From Enterobacter_D sp963521185 (GTDB lineage: Bacteria > Pseudomonadota > Gammaproteobacteria > Enterobacterales > Enterobacteriaceae): a DNA stretch of 64,000 nucleotides. The notes under the pieces are model-generated. The model searched no databases and was not told where the DNA came from. It saw only the letters and a list, made by a program, of their open reading frames with translations. The translations under genes and the position numbers were made by a program. Position 1 is the first letter of the stretch, and each line of letters opens with the position of its first letter. The DNA is taken from assembly GCA_963521185.1 (NCBI GenBank), contig CAUQTV010000002.1, positions 577,790 to 641,789 on the forward strand, given 5' to 3'. This document shows positions 16,405 to 24,913 of the stretch, in pieces.

Positions 16405-17727
16405 TTACTGCGCTGCGGGCTTGCGCGGACGCGGGCGACGCGGTTTCGCACTGGCTTTGCCTGGCGCTGCACCTTCAGTGCGACGCTGCGGCTGCTGCTG
16501 CGAACGACCAGCGCCACCCTGGCCGCGTCCACCACCACCGCCGCCACGCTGCTGGCGACCGTTCTGGATAGGCTCAGCTTTAATGGAAGGATCCGGCTCG
16601 TAGCCTGGGAGGGCAATGCGCGGGATCTCTTTTTTCAGCAGGCGTTCGATGTCACGCAGCAGTTTGTGTTCATCGACACACACCAGCGACAGCGCTTCAC
16701 CGGTAGCCGCCGCACGGCCAGTACGACCGATACGGTGCACGTAATCTTCCGGCACGTTTGGCAACTCATAGTTCACCACGTGCGGCAGTTCTTCAATATC
16801 CAGACCACGGGCCGCAATGTCGGTTGCCACCAGCACGCGCAGATCGCCGGATTTAAAATCCGCCAGCGCACGCGTACGCGCACCCTGACTTTTGTTGCCG
16901 TGGATCGCGGCACTGCGAATACCGTCTTTGTTCAGCTGTTCCGCCAGGTGGTTCGCGCCGTGTTTGGTACGGGTAAACACCAGCACCTGTTTCCAGTCGC
17001 CCTGACCAATCATCTGCGACAGCAGTTCCCGTTTGCGTTTTTTATCCACAAAGTGAACGTGCTGAGTGATCTGTTCTGACGCGGTGTTACGACGCGCCAC
17101 TTCGATTTCCAGCGGGTTGTGCAGCAGTTTTTCCGCCAGACCCTTGATCTCATCAGAGAAGGTCGCGGAGAACAGCAGGTTCTGGCGCTTCTTCGGCAAT
17201 TTTGCCAGCACGCGACGGATGTCGTGAATGAAGCCCATATCCAGCATGCGGTCCGCTTCGTCCAGCACCAGAATTTCGATGCTGTCGAGCTTCACGGCGT
17301 TCTGGTGTTCCAGGTCCAGCAAACGCCCCGGCGTTGCCACCAGCACATCCACACCGCCGCGCAGTTTCAGCATCTGCGGGTTAATGCTCACGCCACCAAA
17401 CACCACCAGCGATTTGATGTTCAAATATTTGCTGTAATCACGAACGTTCTCACCGATCTGCGCCGCCAGTTCACGGGTTGGGGTGAGGATCAGCGCGCGC
17501 ACCGGGCGACGAGCCTTGGCGTGCGGTTCGTTATCAACAAGGTGTTGGAGCAACGGCAAGGTAAAACCGGCGGTTTTACCCGTTCCGGTCTGGGCGCTGG
17601 CCATCAGGTCGCGACCCTGCAACACGGCGGGTATCGCCTGCTGCTGGATGGGGGTAGGTTCGCGGTAGCCCTGCTCGGCAACGGCGCGCAGGATCTCAGG
17701 GTTTAAACCCAGTGCATCAAAAGACAT
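16405..17727 (-). CDS. rhlE: ATP-dependent RNA helicase RhlE
   Basis: A 440-residue DEAD-box RNA helicase active in ribosome assembly and RNA turnover. Visible motifs are the Q motif (YREPTPIQQQAIP), Walker A AQTGTGKT, PTRELAAQ, DEAD box VLDEADRMLDMG, SAT (LFSATFSDE), and motif VI HRIGRTGRA. The C-terminal 60 residues are a low-complexity Gly/Arg/Gln-rich tail (RGGGGGGRGQGG) ending in a basic RRPRPRKPAAQ. It is divergent from cecR across a 229-bp region with a perfect CecR-type palindrome; in E. coli CecR represses rhlE. Confidence 0.96.
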   Translation of the reverse strand: MSFDALGLNPEILRAVAEQGYREPTPIQQQAIPAVLQGRDLMASAQTGTGKTAGFTLPLLQHLVDNEPHAKARRPVRALILTPTRELAAQIGENVRDYSKYLNIKSLVVFGGVSINPQMLKLRGGVDVLVATPGRLLDLEHQNAVKLDSIEILVLDEADRMLDMGFIHDIRRVLAKLPKKRQNLLFSATFSDEIKGLAEKLLHNPLEIEVARRNTASEQITQHVHFVDKKRKRELLSQMIGQGDWKQVLVFTRTKHGANHLAEQLNKDGIRSAAIHGNKSQGARTRALADFKSGDLRVLVATDIAARGLDIEELPHVVNYELPNVPEDYVHRIGRTGRAAATGEALSLVCVDEHKLLRDIERLLKKEIPRIALPGYEPDPSIKAEPIQNGRQQRGGGGGGRGQGGAGRSQQQPQRRTEGAAPGKASAKPRRPRPRKPAAQ

Positions 17728-17918
17728 AACAACTCCGAACCGCCCCGACCGTTACCGGTGTAGTTTTCAGGGTGATCAGTAACGTGACAGATGACAAAAA
17801 CCACAATGTCATGAAGTGGCGGAGTGTAGCAGCTTTTGTGACAGACCGCATAAATTATCCTTTCGGCTCTTGTTCGCACGATAAATCACTGCACTGGACA
17901 GGGTTAAAAAATGGACAT

Positions 17919-17946
17919 AATATTAATCAATCGATTGATTAATATT
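17919..17946. promoter_or_regulatory. CecR operator, perfect 28-bp palindrome
   Basis: AATATTAATCAATC is followed directly by its own reverse complement, making an uninterrupted 28-bp palindrome that ends 10 bp before the cecR start and lies between rhlE and cecR. TetR-type dimers bind such sites, and CecR of E. coli controls both rhlE and its own operon. The site is expected to serve both directions. Confidence 0.85.
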
Positions 17947-17956
17947 CTCAGACGCC

Positions 17957-18634
17957 ATGAACGCATCCCTGAAAACCACCAAAGGCGAACAGGCCAGAAG
18001 CCAGCTGATCACCGCGGCGCTGGCCCAGTTTGGCGAGTACGGCCTGAACGCCACCACCCGCGACATTGCCGCTCAGGCCGGGCAAAACATCGCCGCCATC
18101 CCCTACTATTTTGGATCAAAAGAGGATCTCTACCTCGCCTGCGCCCAGTGGATCGCCGACTTTATTGGGCAGAATTTCCGCCCGCACGCCGAGGCCGCTG
18201 AGCGATTGTTTACCCACGCCACGCCGGACAGGGCCGCCATGCGCGAGCTGATCCTGCAAGCCTGCAACAACATGATCCAGCTGCTCACCGAAGACGACAC
18301 GCTGCCGCTGAGTAAATTTATCTCCCGCGAACAGCTCTCCCCGACCCGCGCCTATCAGCTGATTCACCAGCAGGTGATTGAACCGCTACACAGCCATCTG
18401 ACCCGCTTAATTGCCGCCTATACCGGCCGCGACGCTGACGACACGCGCACGATTTTGCACACCCATGCCCTGCTCGGTGAGATCCTCGCCTTCCGTCTGG
18501 GACGGGAAACCATCTTACTGCGCACCGGCTGGCAGACGTTCGATAAAGAGAAGGCGACGCAGATTTATGAGGTTATCCACTGCCATCTCGATCTCATTCT
18601 GGAAGGATTAACGTTAAGGAGTCATTCGTCATGA
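17957..18634 (+). CDS. cecR: TetR-family regulator CecR (YbiH)
   Basis: A 225-residue TetR-family repressor. The N-terminal helix-turn-helix is in ALAQFGEYGLNATTRDIAAQAGQNIAAIPYYFGSKEDLY; the rest is a helical ligand domain with the conserved LSKFISREQLSPT and ILHTHALLGEILAFRLGRETILLRTGW. E. coli CecR controls sensitivity to cefoperazone and chloramphenicol through rhlE and ybhGFSR. It heads the efflux operon, overlapping ybhG by 4 bp. The start at 17957 fits the E. coli protein; AATATTCTCAGACGCC upstream gives only a weak ribosome site. Confidence 0.94.
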   Translation: MNASLKTTKGEQARSQLITAALAQFGEYGLNATTRDIAAQAGQNIAAIPYYFGSKEDLYLACAQWIADFIGQNFRPHAEAAERLFTHATPDRAAMRELILQACNNMIQLLTEDDTLPLSKFISREQLSPTRAYQLIHQQVIEPLHSHLTRLIAAYTGRDADDTRTILHTHALLGEILAFRLGRETILLRTGWQTFDKEKATQIYEVIHCHLDLILEGLTLRSHSS

Positions 18635-19626
18635 AAAAGCCCGTCGTTCTTGCGTTGGTGATTGTGGTCCTGCTCGCCGCTCTCGGTGGCGGCACGATGT
18701 GGTATCAAAGCCGCCAGCCGGAACCGCTGACGCTGTACGGCAATGTCGATATCCGCACGGTGAATCTGAGCTTTCGCGTCGGTGGACGATTGCAGGCGCT
18801 GAGCGTGGATGAAGGCGATGCGATCAAGGCGGGCCAGACGCTGGGCCAGCTCGATCGCGCCCCCTATGAAAATGCGCTGTTGCAGGCCAAAGCCAATGTC
18901 TCCACCGCGCAGGCGAAATATTCGCTGGTGACCGAAGGCTACCGCGATGAGGAGATCGCTCAGGCCTTGGCGGCGGTGAATCAGGCGAAAGCCGCTTATG
19001 ACTATGCGCAGAACTTTTACCAGCGCCAGCAGGGGCTGTGGAAATCCCGCGTGGTGTCGGCGAACGATCTGGAAAATGCGCGCTCGGCACGGGATCAGGC
19101 GCAGGCGAGCCTGAAAGCCGCGCAGGATAAGCTCAGCCAGTTCCGCGCCGGTAACCGCCCGCAGGAGATAGCCCAGGCGAAGGCCAGCCTCGAACAGGCG
19201 CAGGCGCAGCTTGCACAGGCCGAACTGGATTTGCATGACACCACGCTGGTCTCGCCGTCAAACGGCACCCTGCTCACCCGTGCGGTGGAACCCGGCAGTA
19301 TGCTCAATGCGGGCAGCACGGTGCTGACCCTGTCGCTGACCAAACCGGTGTGGGTGCGCGCCTACGTGAACGAACGCAGCCTGAGCGAAGCCAGGCCGGG
19401 GCGCGATATTCTGATCTATACCGACGGTCGCCCGGACAGGCCGTACCACGGCAAGATTGGCTTTGTGTCACCGACCGCTGAATTCACCCCGAAAACCGTA
19501 GAGACACCGGATCTGCGCACCGACCTGGTGTATCGTCTGCGCATTATTGTGACCGATGCCGACGATGCGCTGCGCCAGGGCATGCCGGTCACCGCGACCT
19601 TTAGCGACGGGCAGACCCATGAGTGA
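18631..19626 (+). CDS. ybhG: YbhG, HlyD-type membrane fusion protein
   Basis: A 331-residue periplasmic adaptor of the YbhFSR ABC exporter. One N-terminal membrane anchor (about residues 4-22, VVLALVIVVLLAALGGG), a biotinyl-lipoyl-like half (TLYGNVDIRTVNLSFRVGGRLQ), a long alpha-helical coiled-coil hairpin (about 75-195, repeated QAKA/QAQ motifs), and a beta-barrel domain (DTTLVSPSNGTLLTRAVEPG onward). GTTAAGGAGTCATTCGTC precedes the ATG. It overlaps cecR by 4 bp and ybhF by 8 bp, so all are translated from one message. Confidence 0.95.
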   Translation: MKKPVVLALVIVVLLAALGGGTMWYQSRQPEPLTLYGNVDIRTVNLSFRVGGRLQALSVDEGDAIKAGQTLGQLDRAPYENALLQAKANVSTAQAKYSLVTEGYRDEEIAQALAAVNQAKAAYDYAQNFYQRQQGLWKSRVVSANDLENARSARDQAQASLKAAQDKLSQFRAGNRPQEIAQAKASLEQAQAQLAQAELDLHDTTLVSPSNGTLLTRAVEPGSMLNAGSTVLTLSLTKPVWVRAYVNERSLSEARPGRDILIYTDGRPDRPYHGKIGFVSPTAEFTPKTVETPDLRTDLVYRLRIIVTDADDALRQGMPVTATFSDGQTHE

Positions 19627-21358
19627 GTCGGCTATCCATCTCAACGGCCTGGTCAAACGCTTCGCCGGGATGGACAAACCCGCCGTTGCCCGGCTCGACT
19701 GCACGATCCGCTCAGGCTACGTCACCGGCTTAGTCGGCCCGGACGGCGCGGGGAAAACCACCCTGATGCGCATGCTCGCCGGGCTGATGAAACCCGATGA
19801 AGGGGAAGCGCAGGTGCTCGGTTTCGATCCCATCAAAGACGATAGCGCGCTGCATGCGGTGCTGGGCTATATGCCGCAAAAATTCGGCCTGTACGAAGAC
19901 CTGACGGTGATGGAAAACCTGAACCTCTACGCCGACCTGCGCAGCGTCACCGGTGACCTTCGTCAGCAAACCTTTGCCCGCCTGCTGGAGTTTACCGCGC
20001 TCGGCCCCTTTACCGGCCGGCTGGCGGGCAAGCTCTCCGGCGGCATGAAACAGAAACTGGGGCTGGCCTGCACGCTGGTGGGCGAGCCGAAAGTGCTGCT
20101 GCTGGATGAGCCAGGGGTCGGCGTGGACCCGATCTCGCGCCGCGAGCTGTGGCAAATGGTGCACGAGCTGGCGGGCGACGGCATGCTGATCCTCTGGAGC
20201 ACCTCCTATCTCGACGAGGCGGAGCAGTGCCGGGATGTGCTGCTGATGAACGAAGGCGAGCTATTGTACCAGGGCGAGCCGAAAGCGCTGACGCAGACCA
20301 TTGCCGGGCGCTGCTTTCAGCTACGCAGCACGCAGGAAAACAACCGCCGCCTGCTCCAGCGCACGCTGAAACTGCCGCAGGTGAGCGACGGCATGATCCA
20401 GGGCAAATCCGTGCGCCTGATCCTGAAAAAGGAGGCCACCGCCGACGACATTCGCCGCGCGCCGGGCATGCCGGACATTGAGATTAACGAAACCGCGCCG
20501 CGCTTTGAAGATGCATTTATCGATCTGCTTGGCGGTGCGGGAGCGTCGGAATCCCCGCTCGGGGCGATCCTGCACACCGTTGAGGGCAGCAAAAACGAAA
20601 CGGTGATAGAAGCCAACGCGCTGACCAAAAAATTCGGCGATTTTGCCGCCACCGATAACGTCGATTTTGCCGTCAAACGCGGCGAGATTTTTGGCCTGCT
20701 GGGGCCGAACGGCGCGGGCAAATCCACCACCTTTAAGATGATGTGCGGCCTGCTGGTGCCGACCAGCGGTAAAGCGCTGGTGCTGGATATGGATCTGAAA
20801 GTCAGCTCCGGTAAAGCGCGTCAGCATTTGGGCTACATGGCGCAAAAATTCTCGCTGTACGGCAATTTGACCGTCGAGCAGAACCTGCGCTTTTTCTCCG
20901 GCGTTTACGGGCTGCGGGGCCGCGCGCAGGCTGAAAAAATTAACCGCATGAGCGAGGCGTTTGGCCTCAAAAGCATTGCCTCTCACGCCACGGATTCGCT
21001 GCCGCTCGGCTTTAAGCAGCGGCTGGCGCTGGCCTGCTCGCTGATGCACGAGCCGGATATCCTGTTTCTGGATGAACCCACCTCCGGCGTTGATCCCCTC
21101 ACCCGCCGTGAATTCTGGCTGCACATCAACAGCATGGTGGAAAAAGGTGTGACGGTGATGGTGACCACGCACTTTATGGACGAAGCGGAGTATTGCGACC
21201 GCATTGGCCTGGTCTATCGCGGCAAGCTTATCGCCAGCGGCACGCCGGACGCCCTTAAAGCGCAGGCCGCCGATGAGCAAACGCCGGACCCGACCATGGA
21301 GCAGGCGTTTATTCGCCTGATCAACGACTGGGATAAGGAGCACGCCAATGGGCAGTAA
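19619..21358 (+). CDS. ybhF: YbhF, ABC exporter ATPase with two nucleotide-binding domains
   Basis: A 579-residue protein with two ABC ATPase domains in tandem. Domain 1 has Walker A GPDGAGKTT, signature KLSGGMKQK and Walker B LLLDEPGVG; domain 2 has GPNGAGKST, the altered signature SLPLGFKQR and FLDEPTSGVD. It drives the YbhGFSR exporter, linked in E. coli to tetracycline, Hoechst dye and Na+/Li+ export. The start at 19619 (MSESAIHLNGLVKRFAG) overlaps the end of ybhG by 8 bp; an upstream in-frame ATG would lie deep in ybhG. The gene also overlaps ybhS by 11 bp. Confidence 0.95.
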   Translation: MSESAIHLNGLVKRFAGMDKPAVARLDCTIRSGYVTGLVGPDGAGKTTLMRMLAGLMKPDEGEAQVLGFDPIKDDSALHAVLGYMPQKFGLYEDLTVMENLNLYADLRSVTGDLRQQTFARLLEFTALGPFTGRLAGKLSGGMKQKLGLACTLVGEPKVLLLDEPGVGVDPISRRELWQMVHELAGDGMLILWSTSYLDEAEQCRDVLLMNEGELLYQGEPKALTQTIAGRCFQLRSTQENNRRLLQRTLKLPQVSDGMIQGKSVRLILKKEATADDIRRAPGMPDIEINETAPRFEDAFIDLLGGAGASESPLGAILHTVEGSKNETVIEANALTKKFGDFAATDNVDFAVKRGEIFGLLGPNGAGKSTTFKMMCGLLVPTSGKALVLDMDLKVSSGKARQHLGYMAQKFSLYGNLTVEQNLRFFSGVYGLRGRAQAEKINRMSEAFGLKSIASHATDSLPLGFKQRLALACSLMHEPDILFLDEPTSGVDPLTRREFWLHINSMVEKGVTVMVTTHFMDEAEYCDRIGLVYRGKLIASGTPDALKAQAADEQTPDPTMEQAFIRLINDWDKEHANGQ

Positions 21359-22481
21359 GTTCATCAGCGGGCGACGCGTGCGCGCGCTGTGCGTGAAGGA
21401 GACGCGGCAAATCGTGCGTGATCCGAGCAGCTGGCTGATCGCCTTTGTCATTCCGCTGCTGCTGCTGTTTATCTTCGGCTACGGCATAAACCTGGATTCC
21501 AGCAAGCTGCGCGTCGGCGTCCTGCTTGAGCAACACAGCGAAGAGGCGCTCGATTTTACGCACGCCATGACCGGTTCGCCGTTTATTGACGCCACCGTCA
21601 GCGATAACCGCCAGCAACTGGTGGCGATGATGCAGGCCGGGAAGATCCGTGGGCTGGTGGTGATCCCGGTCGATTTCGCGCAGAAGATGACGCGCGCGGG
21701 CGACGCCGCCCCTCTTCAGGTAATTACTGACGGCAGCGAACCCAACACCGCCAACTTCGCGCAGGGCTACGTGCAGGGGATCTGGCAGCTGTGGCAGGCG
21801 CAGCGCGCGCAGGATCGCGGCGACGCGTTTGAACCGCTCATCGACGTGCAGATGCGCTACTGGTTTAACCCCGCCGCCATCAGCCAGCATTTTATTATTC
21901 CCGGCGCGGTCACCATTATTATGACGGTGATCGGCGCGATCCTGACCTCGCTGGTGGTGGCCCGTGAATGGGAGCGCGGCACGATGGAGGCGTTGCTCTC
22001 CACCGAAGTGACGCGCGCGGAGCTGCTGCTGTGCAAGATTATTCCCTATTACTTCCTGGGGATGCTGGCGATGCTGCTGTGCATGCTGGTGTCGGTGTTT
22101 GTGCTCGGGGTGCCCTATCGCGGCTCGCTGCTGCTGCTGTTTATCATCACCAGCCTGTTTTTGCTCAGCACGCTCGGCATGGGGCTGCTGATTTCGACCA
22201 TCACCCGCAATCAGTTCAACGCCGCACAGGTGGCGCTCAACGCGGCGTTTCTGCCGTCGGTGATGCTCTCGGGCTTCATCTTTCAGATCGACAGCATGCC
22301 CGCCGCCATCCGCGTGGTGACCTACATTATTCCGGCGCGCTACTTCGTCAGCACGCTGCAAAGCCTGTTTCTCGCCGGGAATATTCCCGTGGTATTGACG
22401 ATCAATACGCTGTTTCTGGTGGCGTCGGCGGCGATGTTTATTGGGCTGACGTGGATGAAAACAAAAAGAAGATTAGATTAA
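21348..22481 (+). CDS. ybhS: YbhS, ABC-2 type exporter membrane subunit
   Basis: A 377-residue ABC-2 permease subunit: one N-terminal span (about 26-45, SWLIAFVIPLLLLFIFGYG), a periplasmic domain to about residue 180, then five or so spans. The cytoplasmic coupling segment SLVVAREWERGTMEALLSTEVTRAELLL is typical. It pairs with YbhR. Start overlaps ybhF by 11 bp, with AAGGAGCACGCC as ribosome site inside ybhF. Confidence 0.95.
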   Translation: MGSKFISGRRVRALCVKETRQIVRDPSSWLIAFVIPLLLLFIFGYGINLDSSKLRVGVLLEQHSEEALDFTHAMTGSPFIDATVSDNRQQLVAMMQAGKIRGLVVIPVDFAQKMTRAGDAAPLQVITDGSEPNTANFAQGYVQGIWQLWQAQRAQDRGDAFEPLIDVQMRYWFNPAAISQHFIIPGAVTIIMTVIGAILTSLVVAREWERGTMEALLSTEVTRAELLLCKIIPYYFLGMLAMLLCMLVSVFVLGVPYRGSLLLLFIITSLFLLSTLGMGLLISTITRNQFNAAQVALNAAFLPSVMLSGFIFQIDSMPAAIRVVTYIIPARYFVSTLQSLFLAGNIPVVLTINTLFLVASAAMFIGLTWMKTKRRLD

Positions 22482-22496
22482 CCCGCAGATTTTACA

Positions 22497-22524
22497 GGTC
22501 GGTTTAGCGCAAGCGCCACCCGAC
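22497..22524. repeat. REP-like hairpin inside the ybhS-ybhR gap
   Basis: GGTCGG TTTAGCGCAAGCGCC ACCCGAC forms a stem-loop of the GTAGGTCGGGTAAG...GCCACCCGAC type found again at 27191-27223. It sits between two translationally linked genes just before the ybhR ribosome site (CAGGAGGACG) and may limit ribosome or exonuclease passage. Confidence 0.6.
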
Positions 22525-22538
22525 AGGAGGACGATGCA

Positions 22539-23645
22539 ATGTTTCACCGTTTATGGACGCTGATCCGCAAAGAGCTGCAATCGCTGCTGCGCGAGCCGCA
22601 AACCCGCGCCATCCTGGTGCTGCCGGTGCTGATCCAGGTGCTGCTATTTCCCTTTGCCGCGACGCTTGAAGTCACCAACGCCACCATTGCCGTCTACAAC
22701 GAAGACAACGGCAAACACGCCATTGAGCTGACGCAGCGCTTTGCCCGCGCCAAAGCCTTTACCCATGTGCTGATGCTGCGCAGCCCCCAAGAGATCCAGC
22801 CCACCATCGACACGCAAAAAGCGTTGCTGCTGGTGCGCTTTCCGGCGGACTTCTCGCGCAATCTCGATACCCTGCAACCGGCACCGATGCAGATGATCCT
22901 CGACGGGCGCAACTCGAACAGTGCGCAAATCGCCGCTAATTATCTGCAAACCATCGTCAAAGACTATCAGCAGGAGCTGATAGCCGGTCAGCCAAAACCG
23001 AACAACAGCGAGCTGGTGGTGCGGAACTGGTATAACCCGAATCTGGATTACAAATGGTTTATTGTGCCGTCGCTGATCGCCATGATCACCACCATCGGCG
23101 TGATGATCGTGACCTCGCTGTCGGTGGCCCGTGAGCGCGAGCAGGGTACGCTCGATCAACTGCTGGTTTCCCCGCTGGCGACGTGGCAGATTTTTGTCGG
23201 CAAAGCGGTGCCTGCGCTGATCGTCGCCACCTTCCAGGCCACCATCGTGCTCGCCGTGGGGATTTTCGCCTACCACATCCCCTTCTCCGGATCGCTGCCG
23301 CTGTTCTATTTCACCATGCTGATTTACGGCCTGTCGCTGGTGGGCTTTGGCCTGCTGATCTCCGCGCTGTGTTCAACCCAGCAGCAGGCGTTTATCGGCG
23401 TGTTTGTCTTTATGATGCCGGCGATTTTACTCTCGGGCTATGTCTCGCCCGTGGAGAATATGCCGGTCTGGTTGCAGAATTTAACCTGGGTGAATCCGAT
23501 TCGGCATTTCACCGACATCACCAAGCAGATCTATTTGAAGGATGCGAGTCTGGGGATTATCTGGGGAAGCTTGTGGCCGCTGTTAACGATAGCGGCCACC
23601 ACGGGATCAGCGGCGTACGCGATGTTTCGCCGCAAGGTGGCCTGA
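22539..23645 (+). CDS. ybhR: YbhR, ABC-2 type exporter membrane subunit
   Basis: A 368-residue ABC-2 permease subunit, related to YbhS and of the same layout: N-terminal span (about 24-42), periplasmic domain, then a cluster of five spans with coupling segment SVAREREQGTLDQLLVSPL and a final span before the short basic tail MFRRKVA. CAGGAGGACGATGCA precedes the ATG. Last gene of the cecR-ybhGFSR unit. Its 3' end overlaps the convergent ybhQ by 39 bp. Confidence 0.95.
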   Translation: MFHRLWTLIRKELQSLLREPQTRAILVLPVLIQVLLFPFAATLEVTNATIAVYNEDNGKHAIELTQRFARAKAFTHVLMLRSPQEIQPTIDTQKALLLVRFPADFSRNLDTLQPAPMQMILDGRNSNSAQIAANYLQTIVKDYQQELIAGQPKPNNSELVVRNWYNPNLDYKWFIVPSLIAMITTIGVMIVTSLSVAREREQGTLDQLLVSPLATWQIFVGKAVPALIVATFQATIVLAVGIFAYHIPFSGSLPLFYFTMLIYGLSLVGFGLLISALCSTQQQAFIGVFVFMMPAILLSGYVSPVENMPVWLQNLTWVNPIRHFTDITKQIYLKDASLGIIWGSLWPLLTIAATTGSAAYAMFRRKVA

Positions 23646-24017
23646 GGTTTTGTCTTTCATCAGCAGCGAAATAATGGCGGGACCGGCCAGGATAACCACG
23701 CCCGCCAGCGCCAGCAGCAGGTTGTTTTGCAGCACGCGGGAGAGCAGCCACAGCACGATCATCGCCGCGCCAAAATACCAGGTGGTGGTCAGCTCTTCGA
23801 GGAAATCGCCCATTGTGCGCCAGTGCGCATCGTGGTGACGCTGTAGCGCCAGCATCAGGAGCACGGTGACGCCGTACACGACGCACAGGCCGAGGCCGAC
23901 GCGCACCAGCGCCCCGCTCATCCAGCCCATCACCAGCGCCGCCACCACCAGTAAATGCAACACAATCTGCCAGCAACTCAGGCCTGTTGCGACACGAATA
24001 CGTTGTTGCCACCTCAT
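23607..24017 (-). CDS. ybhQ: YbhQ, inner membrane protein
   Basis: A 136-residue protein with four predicted membrane spans (about 14-35, 37-58, 84-101, 103-120) and a charged C-terminus (KHRVRR). It matches E. coli YbhQ in size and context; its function is not known. The ATG at 24017 follows AAGGAGAAAAGCC. Its last 13 codons overlap the end of ybhR on the opposite strand. Confidence 0.88.
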   Translation of the reverse strand: MRWQQRIRVATGLSCWQIVLHLLVVAALVMGWMSGALVRVGLGLCVVYGVTVLLMLALQRHHDAHWRTMGDFLEELTTTWYFGAAMIVLWLLSRVLQNNLLLALAGVVILAGPAIISLLMKDKTSGHLAAKHRVRR

Positions 24018-24151
24018 GGCTTTTCTCCTTAAGGAATATTTCTCTGCATTGAGAATACGGCACTCTACGGAAAAATCCGTAACCCCGCATCTTTTTGTGA
24101 CAGAGACTACACTTTATTTTCATCAGGATAGTGACGCTGGCAGGATAAATA

Positions 24152-24913
24152 ATGACTCAACAAAACCGGCAATTTTCTTTGAAAGTACTGACCATTAATA
24201 CACACAAGGGCTTTACGACGTTTAATAAACGCTTCATTTTACCCGAGCTACGCGACGCAGTGCGCACCGTCAGCGCGGATATTGTCTGTCTGCAAGAGGT
24301 GATGGGCGCGCATGAAGTGCACCCGCTGCACGTGGAAAACTGGCCGGACACCACCCACTACGAATTCCTCGCCGATACCATGTGGAGCGATTACGCCTAC
24401 GGGCGCAACGCCGTCTACCCGGAAGGCCACCACGGTAACGCGGTGCTGTCGCGCTACCCTATCGAACATTATGAAAATCGCGATGTGTCGGTCGCGGGCA
24501 GTGAGAATCGGGGCCTACTTTACTGCCGCATTGTGCCGCCGCAGCTTGACCGGCCCATCCACGTGATTTGCGTCCATCTGGGCCTGCGAGAGGCCCACCG
24601 TCAGGCGCAGCTGAAAATGCTGGCCGACTGGGTAAACGCCTTTCCGGAAGGGGAACCGGTGCTGGTGGCCGGTGATTTCAACGACTGGCGGCAAAAAGCC
24701 AACCATCCGCTCAAAGTGCACGCGGGCCTCGATGAGATATTCACCCGCGCCAAAGGCCGCCCGGCGCGCACCTTCCCGGTCAGCCTGCCGCTGCTGCGCC
24801 TTGACCGCATCTATGTGAAAAATGCCAACGCCAGCGCGCCCACGGCACTGCCGCTGCGTAACTGGCGTCATTTGTCCGATCATGCCCCTCTCAGCGCGGA
24901 GATCCACCTATGA
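24152..24913 (+). CDS. ybhP: YbhP, endonuclease/exonuclease/phosphatase-family protein
   Basis: A 253-residue protein of the endonuclease/exonuclease/phosphatase fold. Family residues are seen in LTINTHKGF, the metal glutamate in DIVCLQEVMG, the Asn-Asp pair in VLVAGDFNDW, and the C-terminal SDHAPLSAE. No signal peptide. It overlaps clsB by 4 bp, and ybhP-clsB-ybhN is one unit. E. coli clsB works best when ybhP is co-expressed, so a role in phosphatidylglycerol or cardiolipin metabolism is inferred. Confidence 0.92.
   Translation: MTQQNRQFSLKVLTINTHKGFTTFNKRFILPELRDAVRTVSADIVCLQEVMGAHEVHPLHVENWPDTTHYEFLADTMWSDYAYGRNAVYPEGHHGNAVLSRYPIEHYENRDVSVAGSENRGLLYCRIVPPQLDRPIHVICVHLGLREAHRQAQLKMLADWVNAFPEGEPVLVAGDFNDWRQKANHPLKVHAGLDEIFTRAKGRPARTFPVSLPLLRLDRIYVKNANASAPTALPLRNWRHLSDHAPLSAEIHL

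Noticed and set aside
20321..22361. Long minus-strand frames opposite ybhF and ybhS
   Set aside because: They cover conserved ABC exporter genes and have low-complexity His/Gln/Arg-rich translations.
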